Of a stretch of 8,775 nt of DNA, positions 1 through 4,517 are shown one piece after another; position 1 is the stretch's first letter, and the number at the start of each line of letters is the position of its first letter. The stretch comes from Nanobdellota archaeon (lineage in GTDB: Archaea > Nanobdellota > Nanobdellia > Woesearchaeales > GW2011-AR9). The notes under the pieces are model-generated. The model searched no databases. It had not been told where the DNA came from and saw nothing but the letters and a program-made list of their open reading frames with translations. Where the stretch lies: assembly GCA_030695685.1 (NCBI GenBank), contig JAUYPT010000105.1, positions 1 to 8,775 of the forward strand, given 5' to 3'. Position numbers and translations under genes: made by a program.

Positions 1-99
1 AAAAGGTTGATCTGTCCCTTCAGAAATGCTAACCATATTGCCTATATGTTCTTCCCATTTTTCTTTTACTTTCCTTTGGAATAATTGGTCTAATGTCAT
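1..99 (-). CDS. Hypothetical protein, N-terminal fragment (runs off the left edge)
   Basis: An open minus-strand frame starts with ATG at 99-97 and continues without a stop through the window edge, giving 33 residues beginning MTLDQLFQRKVKEKWEEHIG. The fragment is charged and looks helical (many K, E, Q, W), with no signal peptide or recognisable motif, so no function can be given. The frame stays open upstream into the tRNA, but there is no other ATG before position 123, and the ATG at 99 follows the tRNA 3' end by only 24 nt. A T-rich stretch at 112-123 may serve both as the tRNA terminator and as a promoter element for this gene. Whether it is really a gene cannot be proved from 33 codons. 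Confidence 0.5.
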   Translation of the reverse strand, partial: MTLDQLFQRKVKEKWEEHIGNMVSISEGTDQPF

Positions 100-117
100 G
101 TTCTTTTTTTCAATGAT

Positions 118-123
118 AAAAAA
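118..123 (-). terminator. Oligo-T terminator of the tRNA gene
   Basis: Six consecutive T residues (minus strand) begin directly after discriminator A73, and further T-rich sequence follows. Short T runs terminate archaeal transcription. The same AT-rich stretch could also supply a promoter for the fragment starting at 99. Confidence 0.5.
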
Positions 124-159
124 TGGGCCTGGAGGAATTTGAATCCCCGACCTCTGGCT

Positions 160-207
160 TTCCTCAAAGCATATTTATGGTTTTGATTATTGTCCCATAA
201 ACGGTCA
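160..207 (-). other. Canonical-position tRNA intron (37/38)
   Basis: This 48-nt insertion follows A37 of the anticodon loop, the usual site of archaeal tRNA introns. It contains a 7-bp stem TTTATGG (201-195) with CCATAAA (180-174) around a 14-nt loop. Part of the anticodon loop (C32-U34) can pair with GAG near the intron 3' end (compare 165-162). The bulge-helix-bulge is therefore a relaxed form rather than a textbook one. Excision gives a normal 7-nt anticodon loop and a closed 5-bp anticodon stem. Confidence 0.8.
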
Positions 208-221
208 TATAAGACCAGCGC

Positions 222-243
222 TTTAGTTCAGATATCTTATCTG
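222..243 (-). other. D-arm tRNA intron (between tRNA nucleotides 23 and 24)
   Basis: This 22-nt insertion splits the D-stem 3' strand GA|GC. Removing it restores GAGC pairing with GCTC and the normal GAGCG-CTGGT continuation. It folds on itself as CAGATA-AGA-TATCTG (243-229). The exon tetranucleotide TTAG (248-245) can pair with CTAA (226-223) next to the 3' splice site, as in the central helix of a bulge-helix-bulge motif, although the bulges are not the canonical 3+3. The exact boundary can shift by 1 nt because A is repeated at both ends. Non-canonical D-arm introns are known mainly from Thermoproteales. Confidence 0.75.
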
Positions 244-291
244 TCTAACCAGGCTGAGCTACAGGCCCACGAAGGAGTTAAATAAAACCCT

Positions 292-301
292 CATTTAAAA
301 G
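292..301 (-). promoter_or_regulatory. TATA box of the tRNA gene
   Basis: The minus-strand sequence CTTTTAAATG is centred about 29 nt upstream of tRNA G1, with GAAAATC before it as a possible BRE. A second AT-rich stretch (TTTATTT, 280-287) is too close to be the TATA box if transcription starts near 268. Confidence 0.5.
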
Positions 302-306
302 ATTTT

Positions 307-591
307 CTTTCCATGGGGCTCTGTTAGAAAATGTCTCGCTCGTGGCGCTCCCATAAAAATAGCTTCGCTAAAATGGAGCGCAACCTAGCTGTCTTACGTC
401 CTCAGAGGCAAAGCCTCTGGGACCCTGAGAAAGCAAGGCTTTCTGGGGTCCCAAAAACTCCGTTTTTGAAGACACAAAAGGTTTTTGCCTTTTTGTGATT
501 AGCTAACGGCACTCACTTGCAGCGACGTGCGAGCAAACTCGCTTTGCTCGTTTGCAAGTCACTGGCGACATTTTCTATTAAGCTTTCCATG
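307..591. mobile_element. MITE-like, highly structured non-coding element with inverted ends and a 9-bp direct repeat
   Basis: This gene-free stretch is flanked by an exact direct repeat CTTTCCATG (307-315 and 583-591), which could be a target-site duplication. Just inside lie inverted ends TAGAAAATGTC (325-335) and GACATTTTCTA (567-577). The interior is richer in GC than the flanks and is almost entirely made of hairpins: GCGCTCCCAT/ATGGAGCGC (346-382), CAGAGGC/GCCTCTG, GGGACC/GGTCCC with an inner AGAAAGC-type stem, AAAAAC/GTTTTT, CACAAAAGG/CCTTTTTGTG (473-497), and a nested ACTTGCA..TGCAAGT arm (515-559). No open reading frame of useful length and no transposase are present, so it would be non-autonomous. 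An alternative is a structured RNA gene. Copy number elsewhere in the genome, the decisive evidence, cannot be seen from this window. Confidence 0.55.
325..577. repeat. Terminal inverted repeat pair TAGAAAATGTC ... GACATTTTCTA
   Basis: Two exact 11-nt arms at 325-335 and 567-577 enclose the hairpin-rich block. They are the outermost pairing of the whole region and define the probable ends of the element together with the direct repeats outside them. Confidence 0.6.
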
Positions 592-636
592 AAGAGACTT
601 ATAATTCACTTTCCCTACCCTTAAATTACAACAAAG

Positions 637-646
637 TTATATAAAC
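637..646 (+). promoter_or_regulatory. TATA box upstream of nnrD
   Basis: TTATATAAAC is the best TATA match and would start transcription near 668, leaving a leader of about 24 nt. A second AT-rich site (ACTATATAGC, 671-680) is only about 17 nt from the ATG and so is less likely. Confidence 0.5.
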
Positions 647-691
647 CTAAAAAGAAGTTTTAGAACATATACTATATAGCCTGTAATACCC

Positions 692-1555
692 ATGAATCTT
701 AATCACGTTAAAAAATTAATGGATCGCAAGAAAACATCCCGCAAAGGGGAAAATGGCTCTGTCTTAATTATCGGCGGTTCGGAAGAAAATGTTGGCGCAG
801 TTATTTTAGCTGGCTTAGCAGCGCTCCGTGCTGGCTGTGATCAAGTTACGATTGCAGCTCCAGAAAAGATTGCCTGGACGATCAATCGTTATACTCCTGA
901 TTTAATCACTGTTAAGCTCAAGAGCAGCAATTTTACGGTTCGTGATGCTAAAGAAATGGTCAAATTTGCCGAACATTTTGATGCAGTTCTCATCGGGAAT
1001 GGCCTTACCCGCAAGGCAGATAAGTTCTGCCAGTACTTCATTAAAAAATCTTCTCGATTAAAAGTTATTGATGCTGAAGTGTTGAAGTCGCTGTCATTTA
1101 AAGATTTTGGCAATGCTATCTTAACACCACAGGAAACAGAGTTGGGGATGATGCTGATCAACAGCCATAAAGAATTCCTTCTGGAAAAGCTGCGGGATGC
1201 TAATCCGAAAGAAAAAGCAGAAGTTTTACAGGGTAATTTACGGTACTTTTTGTTCAATAACAATGTCCTGCTGGTGAAAGGGCCGACAGATATTATCATT
1301 TCTAAGAATAAGATTTCATATAATAGGACCGGCAACCAAGGCATGACGAAAGCAGGTACGGGAGATGTTCTTGCCGGTTTGACAGCAGGCTTTCTTGCAA
1401 AAACGCGGGATTTATACAAAAGTGCTGCGGCAGCTTCATTCATCAATGGTTTTGTCGGTGATTTACTCTTAAAGAAAAAGAAAGGCTATTCTTTCATTGC
1501 GTCTGATATTGTGGCGGATTTAGAGCATGTTAATAAGTTGATGAAGAAAAAATAA
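692..1555 (+). CDS. nnrD: ADP-dependent NAD(P)H-hydrate dehydratase (YjeF C-terminal / CARKD family)
   Basis: This is a cytoplasmic repair enzyme: the family dehydrates the S-form of hydrated NADH/NADPH back to NAD(P)H at the expense of ADP. The 287 residues cover the ribokinase-like domain. Visible landmarks are the N-terminal GSVLIIGGS (21-29), an A/G-rich helix with ALRAGCDQVTIAAP (43-56), DAEVL (126-130), the LTPQETE segment (143-149), VLLVKGPTD (191-199), the substrate-binding NRTGNQGM (210-217), and GTGDVLAG (221-228), which carries the catalytic Asp 224. The usual T-P-H-x-G-E stretch is shortened to T-P-Q-E. There is no N-terminal epimerase (NnrE/YjeF_N) domain, which many prokaryotic versions have fused, so an epimerase would have to lie elsewhere. 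The ATG at 692 is the first in frame and begins right before the domain. It converges on the membrane gene with a 32-nt gap. Confidence 0.92.
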   Translation: MNLNHVKKLMDRKKTSRKGENGSVLIIGGSEENVGAVILAGLAALRAGCDQVTIAAPEKIAWTINRYTPDLITVKLKSSNFTVRDAKEMVKFAEHFDAVLIGNGLTRKADKFCQYFIKKSSRLKVIDAEVLKSLSFKDFGNAILTPQETELGMMLINSHKEFLLEKLRDANPKEKAEVLQGNLRYFLFNNNVLLVKGPTDIIISKNKISYNRTGNQGMTKAGTGDVLAGLTAGFLAKTRDLYKSAAAASFINGFVGDLLLKKKKGYSFIASDIVADLEHVNKLMKKK

Positions 1556-1587
1556 TTATTCCTCTTTCTGCATATAAATGAATTTAA

Positions 1588-2142
1588 TCATATCAATGCT
1601 CTTGCTACAATCCCTATAATCATAATGCCTATAAATTTAGAGATGAATGAAAACAGAATAAATTGATATGATCTCAGGTGTGAAAATCCAAGGATGCTTA
1701 TTGCCAGCTCGTCAGGTAATGGTGATGCAAAGATTACACAGCCGATAACTAATGTCAGCCACTTTAACAGCTTTAACTTGGCAAGGATTTTTAATCTTAT
1801 TTTTCTTTTTTGTGCTATGAGTTCCAAAAAATGTTCTGAAAACCTGTCTCGCACTATTCTGAAGATAATGACATCCACAAGAGTAGCGCCAAGAGCACCA
1901 AAAAAGGCGGTGGACCATAGTGAACTGATTTGGGCAATTTCACCGAGAGTCACTACTGCTGGCGCCGTTGTGAACACGGTTGTAAAAAACATTCCGGCGA
2001 TAAAACTTCCTATAAACTTTAACCCTTGCGCAGAAACAAGAATCTTGACAAAGACATTATTTTTGGCCAGAATAAGTGCAATGATAATACTGATGGCAAC
2101 AAGTGCTGAATCCCGTATGAGCAATAACTTATTTTCTTTCAT
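1588..2142 (-). CDS. Integral membrane protein, possibly DedA/VTT-like
   Basis: The 184-residue protein is dominated by hydrophobic segments: roughly residues 8-26, 41-60, 72-95, 127-150 and 157-182. A basic, helical cytoplasmic loop (98-126, rich in K and R) lies between the third and fourth. The C-terminal part, with the PLPDELAISILGFSHLRS region (141-158) followed by a helix containing a lone K, resembles the last helices of VTT/DedA (SNARE-associated) proteins, where a P-x-P/D segment precedes a G-rich helix. The similarity is by eye and weak, so the function (lipid or ion transport in that family) is not assured. A 160-codon open frame on the opposite strand here is hydrophilic, compositionally poor and discarded. 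The ATG at 2142 follows an AGAAGAG stretch and a TATA box some 30-40 nt upstream. Confidence 0.8.
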   Translation of the reverse strand: MKENKLLLIRDSALVAISIIIALILAKNNVFVKILVSAQGLKFIGSFIAGMFFTTVFTTAPAVVTLGEIAQISSLWSTAFFGALGATLVDVIIFRIVRDRFSEHFLELIAQKRKIRLKILAKLKLLKWLTLVIGCVIFASPLPDELAISILGFSHLRSYQFILFSFISKFIGIMIIGIVARALI

Positions 2143-2170
2143 CTCTTCTGCCTGTCGTCAAATAGTATGC

Positions 2171-2186
2171 CTATAAAGTATATAAC
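2171..2186 (-). promoter_or_regulatory. TATA region of the membrane-protein gene
   Basis: Minus-strand TTTATAG (2177-2171) and TTATATAC (2185-2178) lie about 32 and 40 nt upstream of the ATG at 2142. Either could be the TATA box. They abut the first arm of the twin-hairpin array at 2200. Confidence 0.45.
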
Positions 2187-2199
2187 TTTTACTATAATT

Positions 2200-2287
2200 T
2201 AGTAAACGACATAAATAAGTTATAGTGAATTGGTCGTTTACTATATAGTGAGCGACTGGATTAATAGGTTATTTTTGTCGCTCACTA
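2200..2287. repeat. Two tandem homologous hairpin units with compensated stem differences
   Basis: Unit 1 has arms TAGTAAACGAC (2200-2210) and GTCGTTTACTA (2233-2243). Unit 2 has arms TAGTGAGCGAC (2246-2256) and GTCGCTCACTA (2277-2287). The arms differ at two positions (A to G), and in each unit the opposite arm changes to match, so both 11-bp stems are perfect. The loops are 22 and 20 nt and share the core AATARGTTAT (2214-2223, 2263-2272). Only 2 nt separate the units, and the inner arms also form a 24-nt near-palindrome centred on CTATATAG. The array lies between two divergent promoters. It may be a regulator-binding site or a small structured RNA. Confidence 0.85.
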
Positions 2288-2308
2288 ATTTATCGAGCAC
2301 CACAATTG

Positions 2309-2316
2309 TTATATAG
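2309..2316 (+). promoter_or_regulatory. TATA box of the phosphatase-like gene
   Basis: TTATATAG is centred 27-28 nt upstream of the ATG at 2340, so transcription would begin at or next to the start codon (leaderless mRNA). The twin hairpins then lie upstream of the transcript rather than in it. Confidence 0.55.
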
Positions 2317-2339
2317 GATATTGTGTATGGTGTGGAACA

Positions 2340-2762
2340 ATGAAATTATTGATCCTGGGTCTTGCTGATGCAGTGAATTATATTCCCACTGATCTAACAT
2401 ATGCTATTCGCATCGATTCAGAGCTTATTCCCTTTGGCTCTGATTTTGCACTGCAGGATTCTGATTTATATACAATCACGCAGTATGTTTTTGATGATCG
2501 AACACCTCACGAAGGTGATGGGAAGTTGTTGGAAGAAAAAACAGCATCTCAACTCATTGATGATTTTAAGCACAGAGGTTTACATTATGATACTCTTTTG
2601 GTTCATTGTATCATGGCAAAAAACAGAAGCCCTGCTGTTGGCATGGCGCTGAATGATATTTTTAAGATTGGTTATAATCTCTCTGAATTACAACATAAAT
2701 ATCCTGACGCTAATAAGTATATTTATGAAACACTGATAACTGCAGCGAAGAAAATTCTTTGA
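2340..2762 (+). CDS. Predicted cysteine-based protein phosphatase (PTP/DSP-like, CX5R motif)
   Basis: The 140-residue cytoplasmic protein contains LLVHCIMAKNRSPAVGMAL (86-104), a clear H-C-x5-R-S phosphate-binding loop. The nucleophile is Cys90 and the arginine Arg96, followed by the S-P-A start of the helix that usually follows in protein tyrosine and dual-specificity phosphatases. Family members cleave phosphate from Tyr/Ser/Thr through a phosphocysteine intermediate. The glycine normally at C+3 is Ala93. Acidic residues D52/D53 lie in a segment (YVFDDRTPHEGDG) that is well placed to supply the general acid. At 140 residues it is short, near the minimum for the fold, and has no added domain. 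Start ATG is leaderless with a TATA box 27 nt upstream. It converges with the gene at 2770, with 7 nt between the stops. Substrate is unknown. Confidence 0.78.
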   Translation: MKLLILGLADAVNYIPTDLTYAIRIDSELIPFGSDFALQDSDLYTITQYVFDDRTPHEGDGKLLEEKTASQLIDDFKHRGLHYDTLLVHCIMAKNRSPAVGMALNDIFKIGYNLSELQHKYPDANKYIYETLITAAKKIL

Positions 2763-2769
2763 CTTATTA

Positions 2770-3318
2770 TTATTCACATCCCGGCCAGAGCACAATATGT
2801 TTCTGCAGATTAAGTCCTTTTTTACCAGCACACGTCGTTTCAAAATCATGCAGCTCTCCTTCCGTGTTAAAAATGGCTTTCATGCCGGAAGGAAAGTGGA
2901 GCTTATATTCGATAGTCCAGCAGGTAGAACCGATCTCTTTTCGCCTTTTTAATTTCCCAGGATGGTAATACTCATATTTGGCAAATCCCTCGTCGAGCTC
3001 AAAATAAACATAGGATTTGGAGCAGTCCAGTGTTTCTTTGTCTTCTATAAGCTGTGATGACGGCACAAAAGAAGGTTCTTTTCCCACAAAAACTTCTGTA
3101 TTGAAATGTGTTAAAATGTGCTCTAATTCTTCACGCTGCGGCGAAGTTAAAACTGTACTCTTTGAATACTCATTGACTTCTATTTGCTGGTTTTCTGCTG
3201 ATAGTTGTAATGTATTGATACCACTTTGAACTGCCCTATAATATTCATAGATGATGGAAGAAGCACAGGCAAGCGTGACGGCGGTAACCGTCAACTGTTT
3301 CCAATATTTTCGTAACAC
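2770..3318 (-). CDS. Hypothetical membrane-anchored extracytoplasmic protein with four cysteines
   Basis: The start is GTG (3318-3316); no in-frame ATG lies between it and the TATA box about 27 nt upstream. Residues 1-8 are basic (MLRKYWKQ) and 9-27 hydrophobic, forming a signal anchor or uncleaved signal peptide. The LAC segment at 16-18 is not a convincing lipobox. The remaining ~155 residues are hydrophilic and would face outward. They hold four cysteines (99, 133, 163, 181), enough for two disulfides, and aromatic strands such as SYVYFELDEGFAKYEYYHPG (102-121). I do not recognise the family. It converges on the phosphatase-like gene and is divergent from the paralogue operon at 3411, sharing a 92-nt intergenic region with two opposed TATA boxes. 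Confidence 0.8.
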   Translation of the reverse strand: MLRKYWKQLTVTAVTLACASSIIYEYYRAVQSGINTLQLSAENQQIEVNEYSKSTVLTSPQREELEHILTHFNTEVFVGKEPSFVPSSQLIEDKETLDCSKSYVYFELDEGFAKYEYYHPGKLKRRKEIGSTCWTIEYKLHFPSGMKAIFNTEGELHDFETTCAGKKGLNLQKHIVLWPGCE

Positions 3319-3340
3319 TTCCTATCAGGATTGATAATAT

Positions 3341-3350
3341 TATTTAAAAC
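3341..3350 (-). promoter_or_regulatory. TATA box for the GTG-started gene
   Basis: Minus-strand GTTTTAAATA is centred about 27 nt upstream of the GTG at 3318, which supports both the GTG as the true start and a leaderless transcript. Confidence 0.5.
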
Positions 3351-3379
3351 GTGCGAAATTCCACATCACCGACAGATTA

Positions 3380-3389
3380 ATTTATAAGG
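3380..3389 (+). promoter_or_regulatory. TATA box of the paralogue operon
   Basis: ATTTATAAGG is centred about 26 nt upstream of the ATG at 3411, implying a leaderless mRNA. A short dyad AAGGA (3386-3390) and TCCTT (3398-3402) overlaps its downstream edge and could be an operator, but is only 5 bp. Confidence 0.55.
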
Positions 3390-3410
3390 ATTAACTGTCC
3401 TTGTAAATCA

Positions 3411-3923
3411 ATGGCAGAACAGCATTTAATTGTGGATAGCCTCAAATTTGGGTACGAAGGACTGTTCAATACGTCAGAATTGTATCACCTTATCTCGAGC
3501 TGGTTTTATGACAAAGGCTGGGAGTGGTACGAGAAAGTAAACCAGGAACAAGTAACATCGTCCGGAAGGCAAATTACGATTCTGTTAGAGCCTTGGAGAA
3601 ATATTTCTGATTATTACAAATTAATCATCCGCCTAAAAATGAATTTTATTGATGTCAATGAAGTTGAAATTGAACATCGCGGAAAAACAATACGCATGAG
3701 CCAAGGAGTTATTCGTGTGACATTTGACGGTTATGTCATCAGCGACCGTAAAGAGAAATGGTCTAAAAAGCCGTTTTCGTGGTTCCTAGGGTATGTTTTA
3801 GAGCGCTACTTTTTTTATGAGCATTTTTCCAAAGCGAAAAATTGGCTGGAAAGTGATCTTCATGATTTATACACTCACATCAAAAATTACGTAAATTCTA
3901 TTAAGTACACCTATCAACAGTAA
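3411..3923 (+). CDS. Conserved hypothetical protein, paralogue A of a tandem pair
   Basis: The 170-residue soluble protein is related along its whole length to the product of the next gene. Shared features are F-x-Y-x-G-L/I-F near residues 13-19, an E-L-(Y/F) helix (23-25), a (K/R)G(W/Y)E segment (35-38), the hallmark V-T-x-S-G-R (48-53) followed by L-x-P (59-61), a Y-rich strand, a V-x-I/V-x-F-D strand (100-106), and a C-terminal K-P-x-x-x-F-L-x-x-V helix with an aromatic YFFY (133-136). No known catalytic motif, signal peptide or membrane segment is visible. It could be a binding or structural module. I do not recognise the family, though it looks like the kind found as repeats in DPANN genomes. 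The gene is leaderless and is followed after 2 nt by its paralogue. Confidence 0.85.
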   Translation: MAEQHLIVDSLKFGYEGLFNTSELYHLISSWFYDKGWEWYEKVNQEQVTSSGRQITILLEPWRNISDYYKLIIRLKMNFIDVNEVEIEHRGKTIRMSQGVIRVTFDGYVISDRKEKWSKKPFSWFLGYVLERYFFYEHFSKAKNWLESDLHDLYTHIKNYVNSIKYTYQQ

Positions 3924-3925
3924 CC

Positions 3926-4504
3926 ATGGAAGTCGACATACGCTATGAAAAGAACCTTGTTGTTAACAACAAGGAGCTGAACTATAAAGGAATTTTCCGC
4001 TCCGATGAGCTCTTTAGCGTTATTAATAAAGCCTTGACAGTGCGAGGCTATGAACAGCGGGAAAAGAAGACGGAAGAATTAGTCACGGAATCCGGCAGGA
4101 GAACATCTCTGGAACTGCGGCCGTTCAAAGCAAAGGCAAATTATATTTTCTACATGATTAAAATAAAAATTCTGCTTGACAATGTAACTGAAGCGAGAGA
4201 AGATCAGCAGAAATATTTGAAAGGAGAGGTATCAATTTCATTTGATTCCTGGCTGATGACTGATTACCAGCATCGTTTTGACATCAAGCCAGTACTTTAT
4301 TTTCTGAAGGGAGTGATCAGCAAATATTTCTACAAATTTCCGCTGGAAGAGAAATTTCCCAGCGAATTACGAAGCGATACTGACTATATTTACCACCAGA
4401 TTTCGTCGCTGTTGAAATCGTATCAGAAGCCTTCCGGTAAACCGAGAAAAAAGGAAGAAGATATTAAGAAAGAAGTGGAAAAGGAAATTAGCGGATTAGA
4501 ATAA
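3926..4504 (+). CDS. Conserved hypothetical protein, paralogue B with charged C-terminal tail
   Basis: The 192-residue protein begins 2 nt after the stop of paralogue A and is surely co-transcribed. It repeats the pattern of its neighbour: L-N-Y-K-G-I-F (18-24), D-E-L-F (27-30), R-G-Y-E (40-43), E-L-V-T-E-S-G-R (51-58), E-L-R-P (63-66), V-S-I-S-F-D (102-107), K-P-V-L-Y-F-L-K-G-V (121-130) and a Y-F-Y segment. Its extra feature is a lysine/glutamate-rich tail (168-192) that is probably helical and solvent-exposed, absent from paralogue A. The two proteins may form a heterodimer; that is inference from tandem co-transcription. Function unknown. It converges on the gene ending at 4518. Confidence 0.85.
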   Translation: MEVDIRYEKNLVVNNKELNYKGIFRSDELFSVINKALTVRGYEQREKKTEELVTESGRRTSLELRPFKAKANYIFYMIKIKILLDNVTEAREDQQKYLKGEVSISFDSWLMTDYQHRFDIKPVLYFLKGVISKYFYKFPLEEKFPSELRSDTDYIYHQISSLLKSYQKPSGKPRKKEEDIKKEVEKEISGLE

Positions 4505-4517
4505 ATAAAAATAATTC

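Larger units (their letters stand above)
124..268 (-). tRNA. tRNA-Ile (anticodon UAU) with two introns
   Basis: Read on the minus strand, G1 is at 268 and discriminator A73 at 124. The acceptor stem GGGCCTG/CAGGCCC is a perfect 7 bp. D-stem GCTC/GAGC is perfect once a 22-nt insertion (222-243) is removed. Anticodon stem CTGGT/GCCAG closes the loop C-U-U-A-U-A-A once a 48-nt intron (160-207) is removed. The variable loop is AGGTC and the T-arm is GGGGA-TTCAAAT-TCCTC. The spliced product is 75 nt and CCA is not encoded. The body closely resembles archaeal tRNA-Ile(GAU) as I remember it, with U replacing G at position 34, so the anticodon is UAU (positions 211-209), reading AUA. Most archaea read AUA with a CAU-anticodon tRNA modified by TiaS, so UAU is the rare alternative. 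Weak points are an A-U pair at 53-61 and a G-U pair in the T stem. Confidence 0.9.

Noticed and set aside
124..268. Degenerate tRNA or tRNA pseudogene
   Set aside because: Stems of the acceptor, D and anticodon arms pair perfectly or with one wobble once the two insertions are removed, and a promoter and oligo-T terminator are present.
889..1446. 185-codon open frame on the minus strand
   Set aside because: It is antisense to nnrD, whose conserved motifs are clear; it has no domain or promoter.
1694..2176. 160-codon open frame on the plus strand
   Set aside because: It is antisense to the membrane protein at 1588-2142, which has convincing alternating hydrophobic helices and a promoter. The plus-strand frame has no motif and no TATA at the right distance.
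2200..2287. CRISPR-like repeat array
   Set aside because: There are four short arms in alternating orientation, and the two interiors are related rather than unique spacers, so it is a pair of hairpins and not a CRISPR array.
3386..3402. AAGGA/TCCTT dyad near the promoter of the 3411 operon
   Set aside because: Only 5 bp with a 7-nt gap; expected by chance in AT-rich sequence, so it is mentioned only in the promoter entry.
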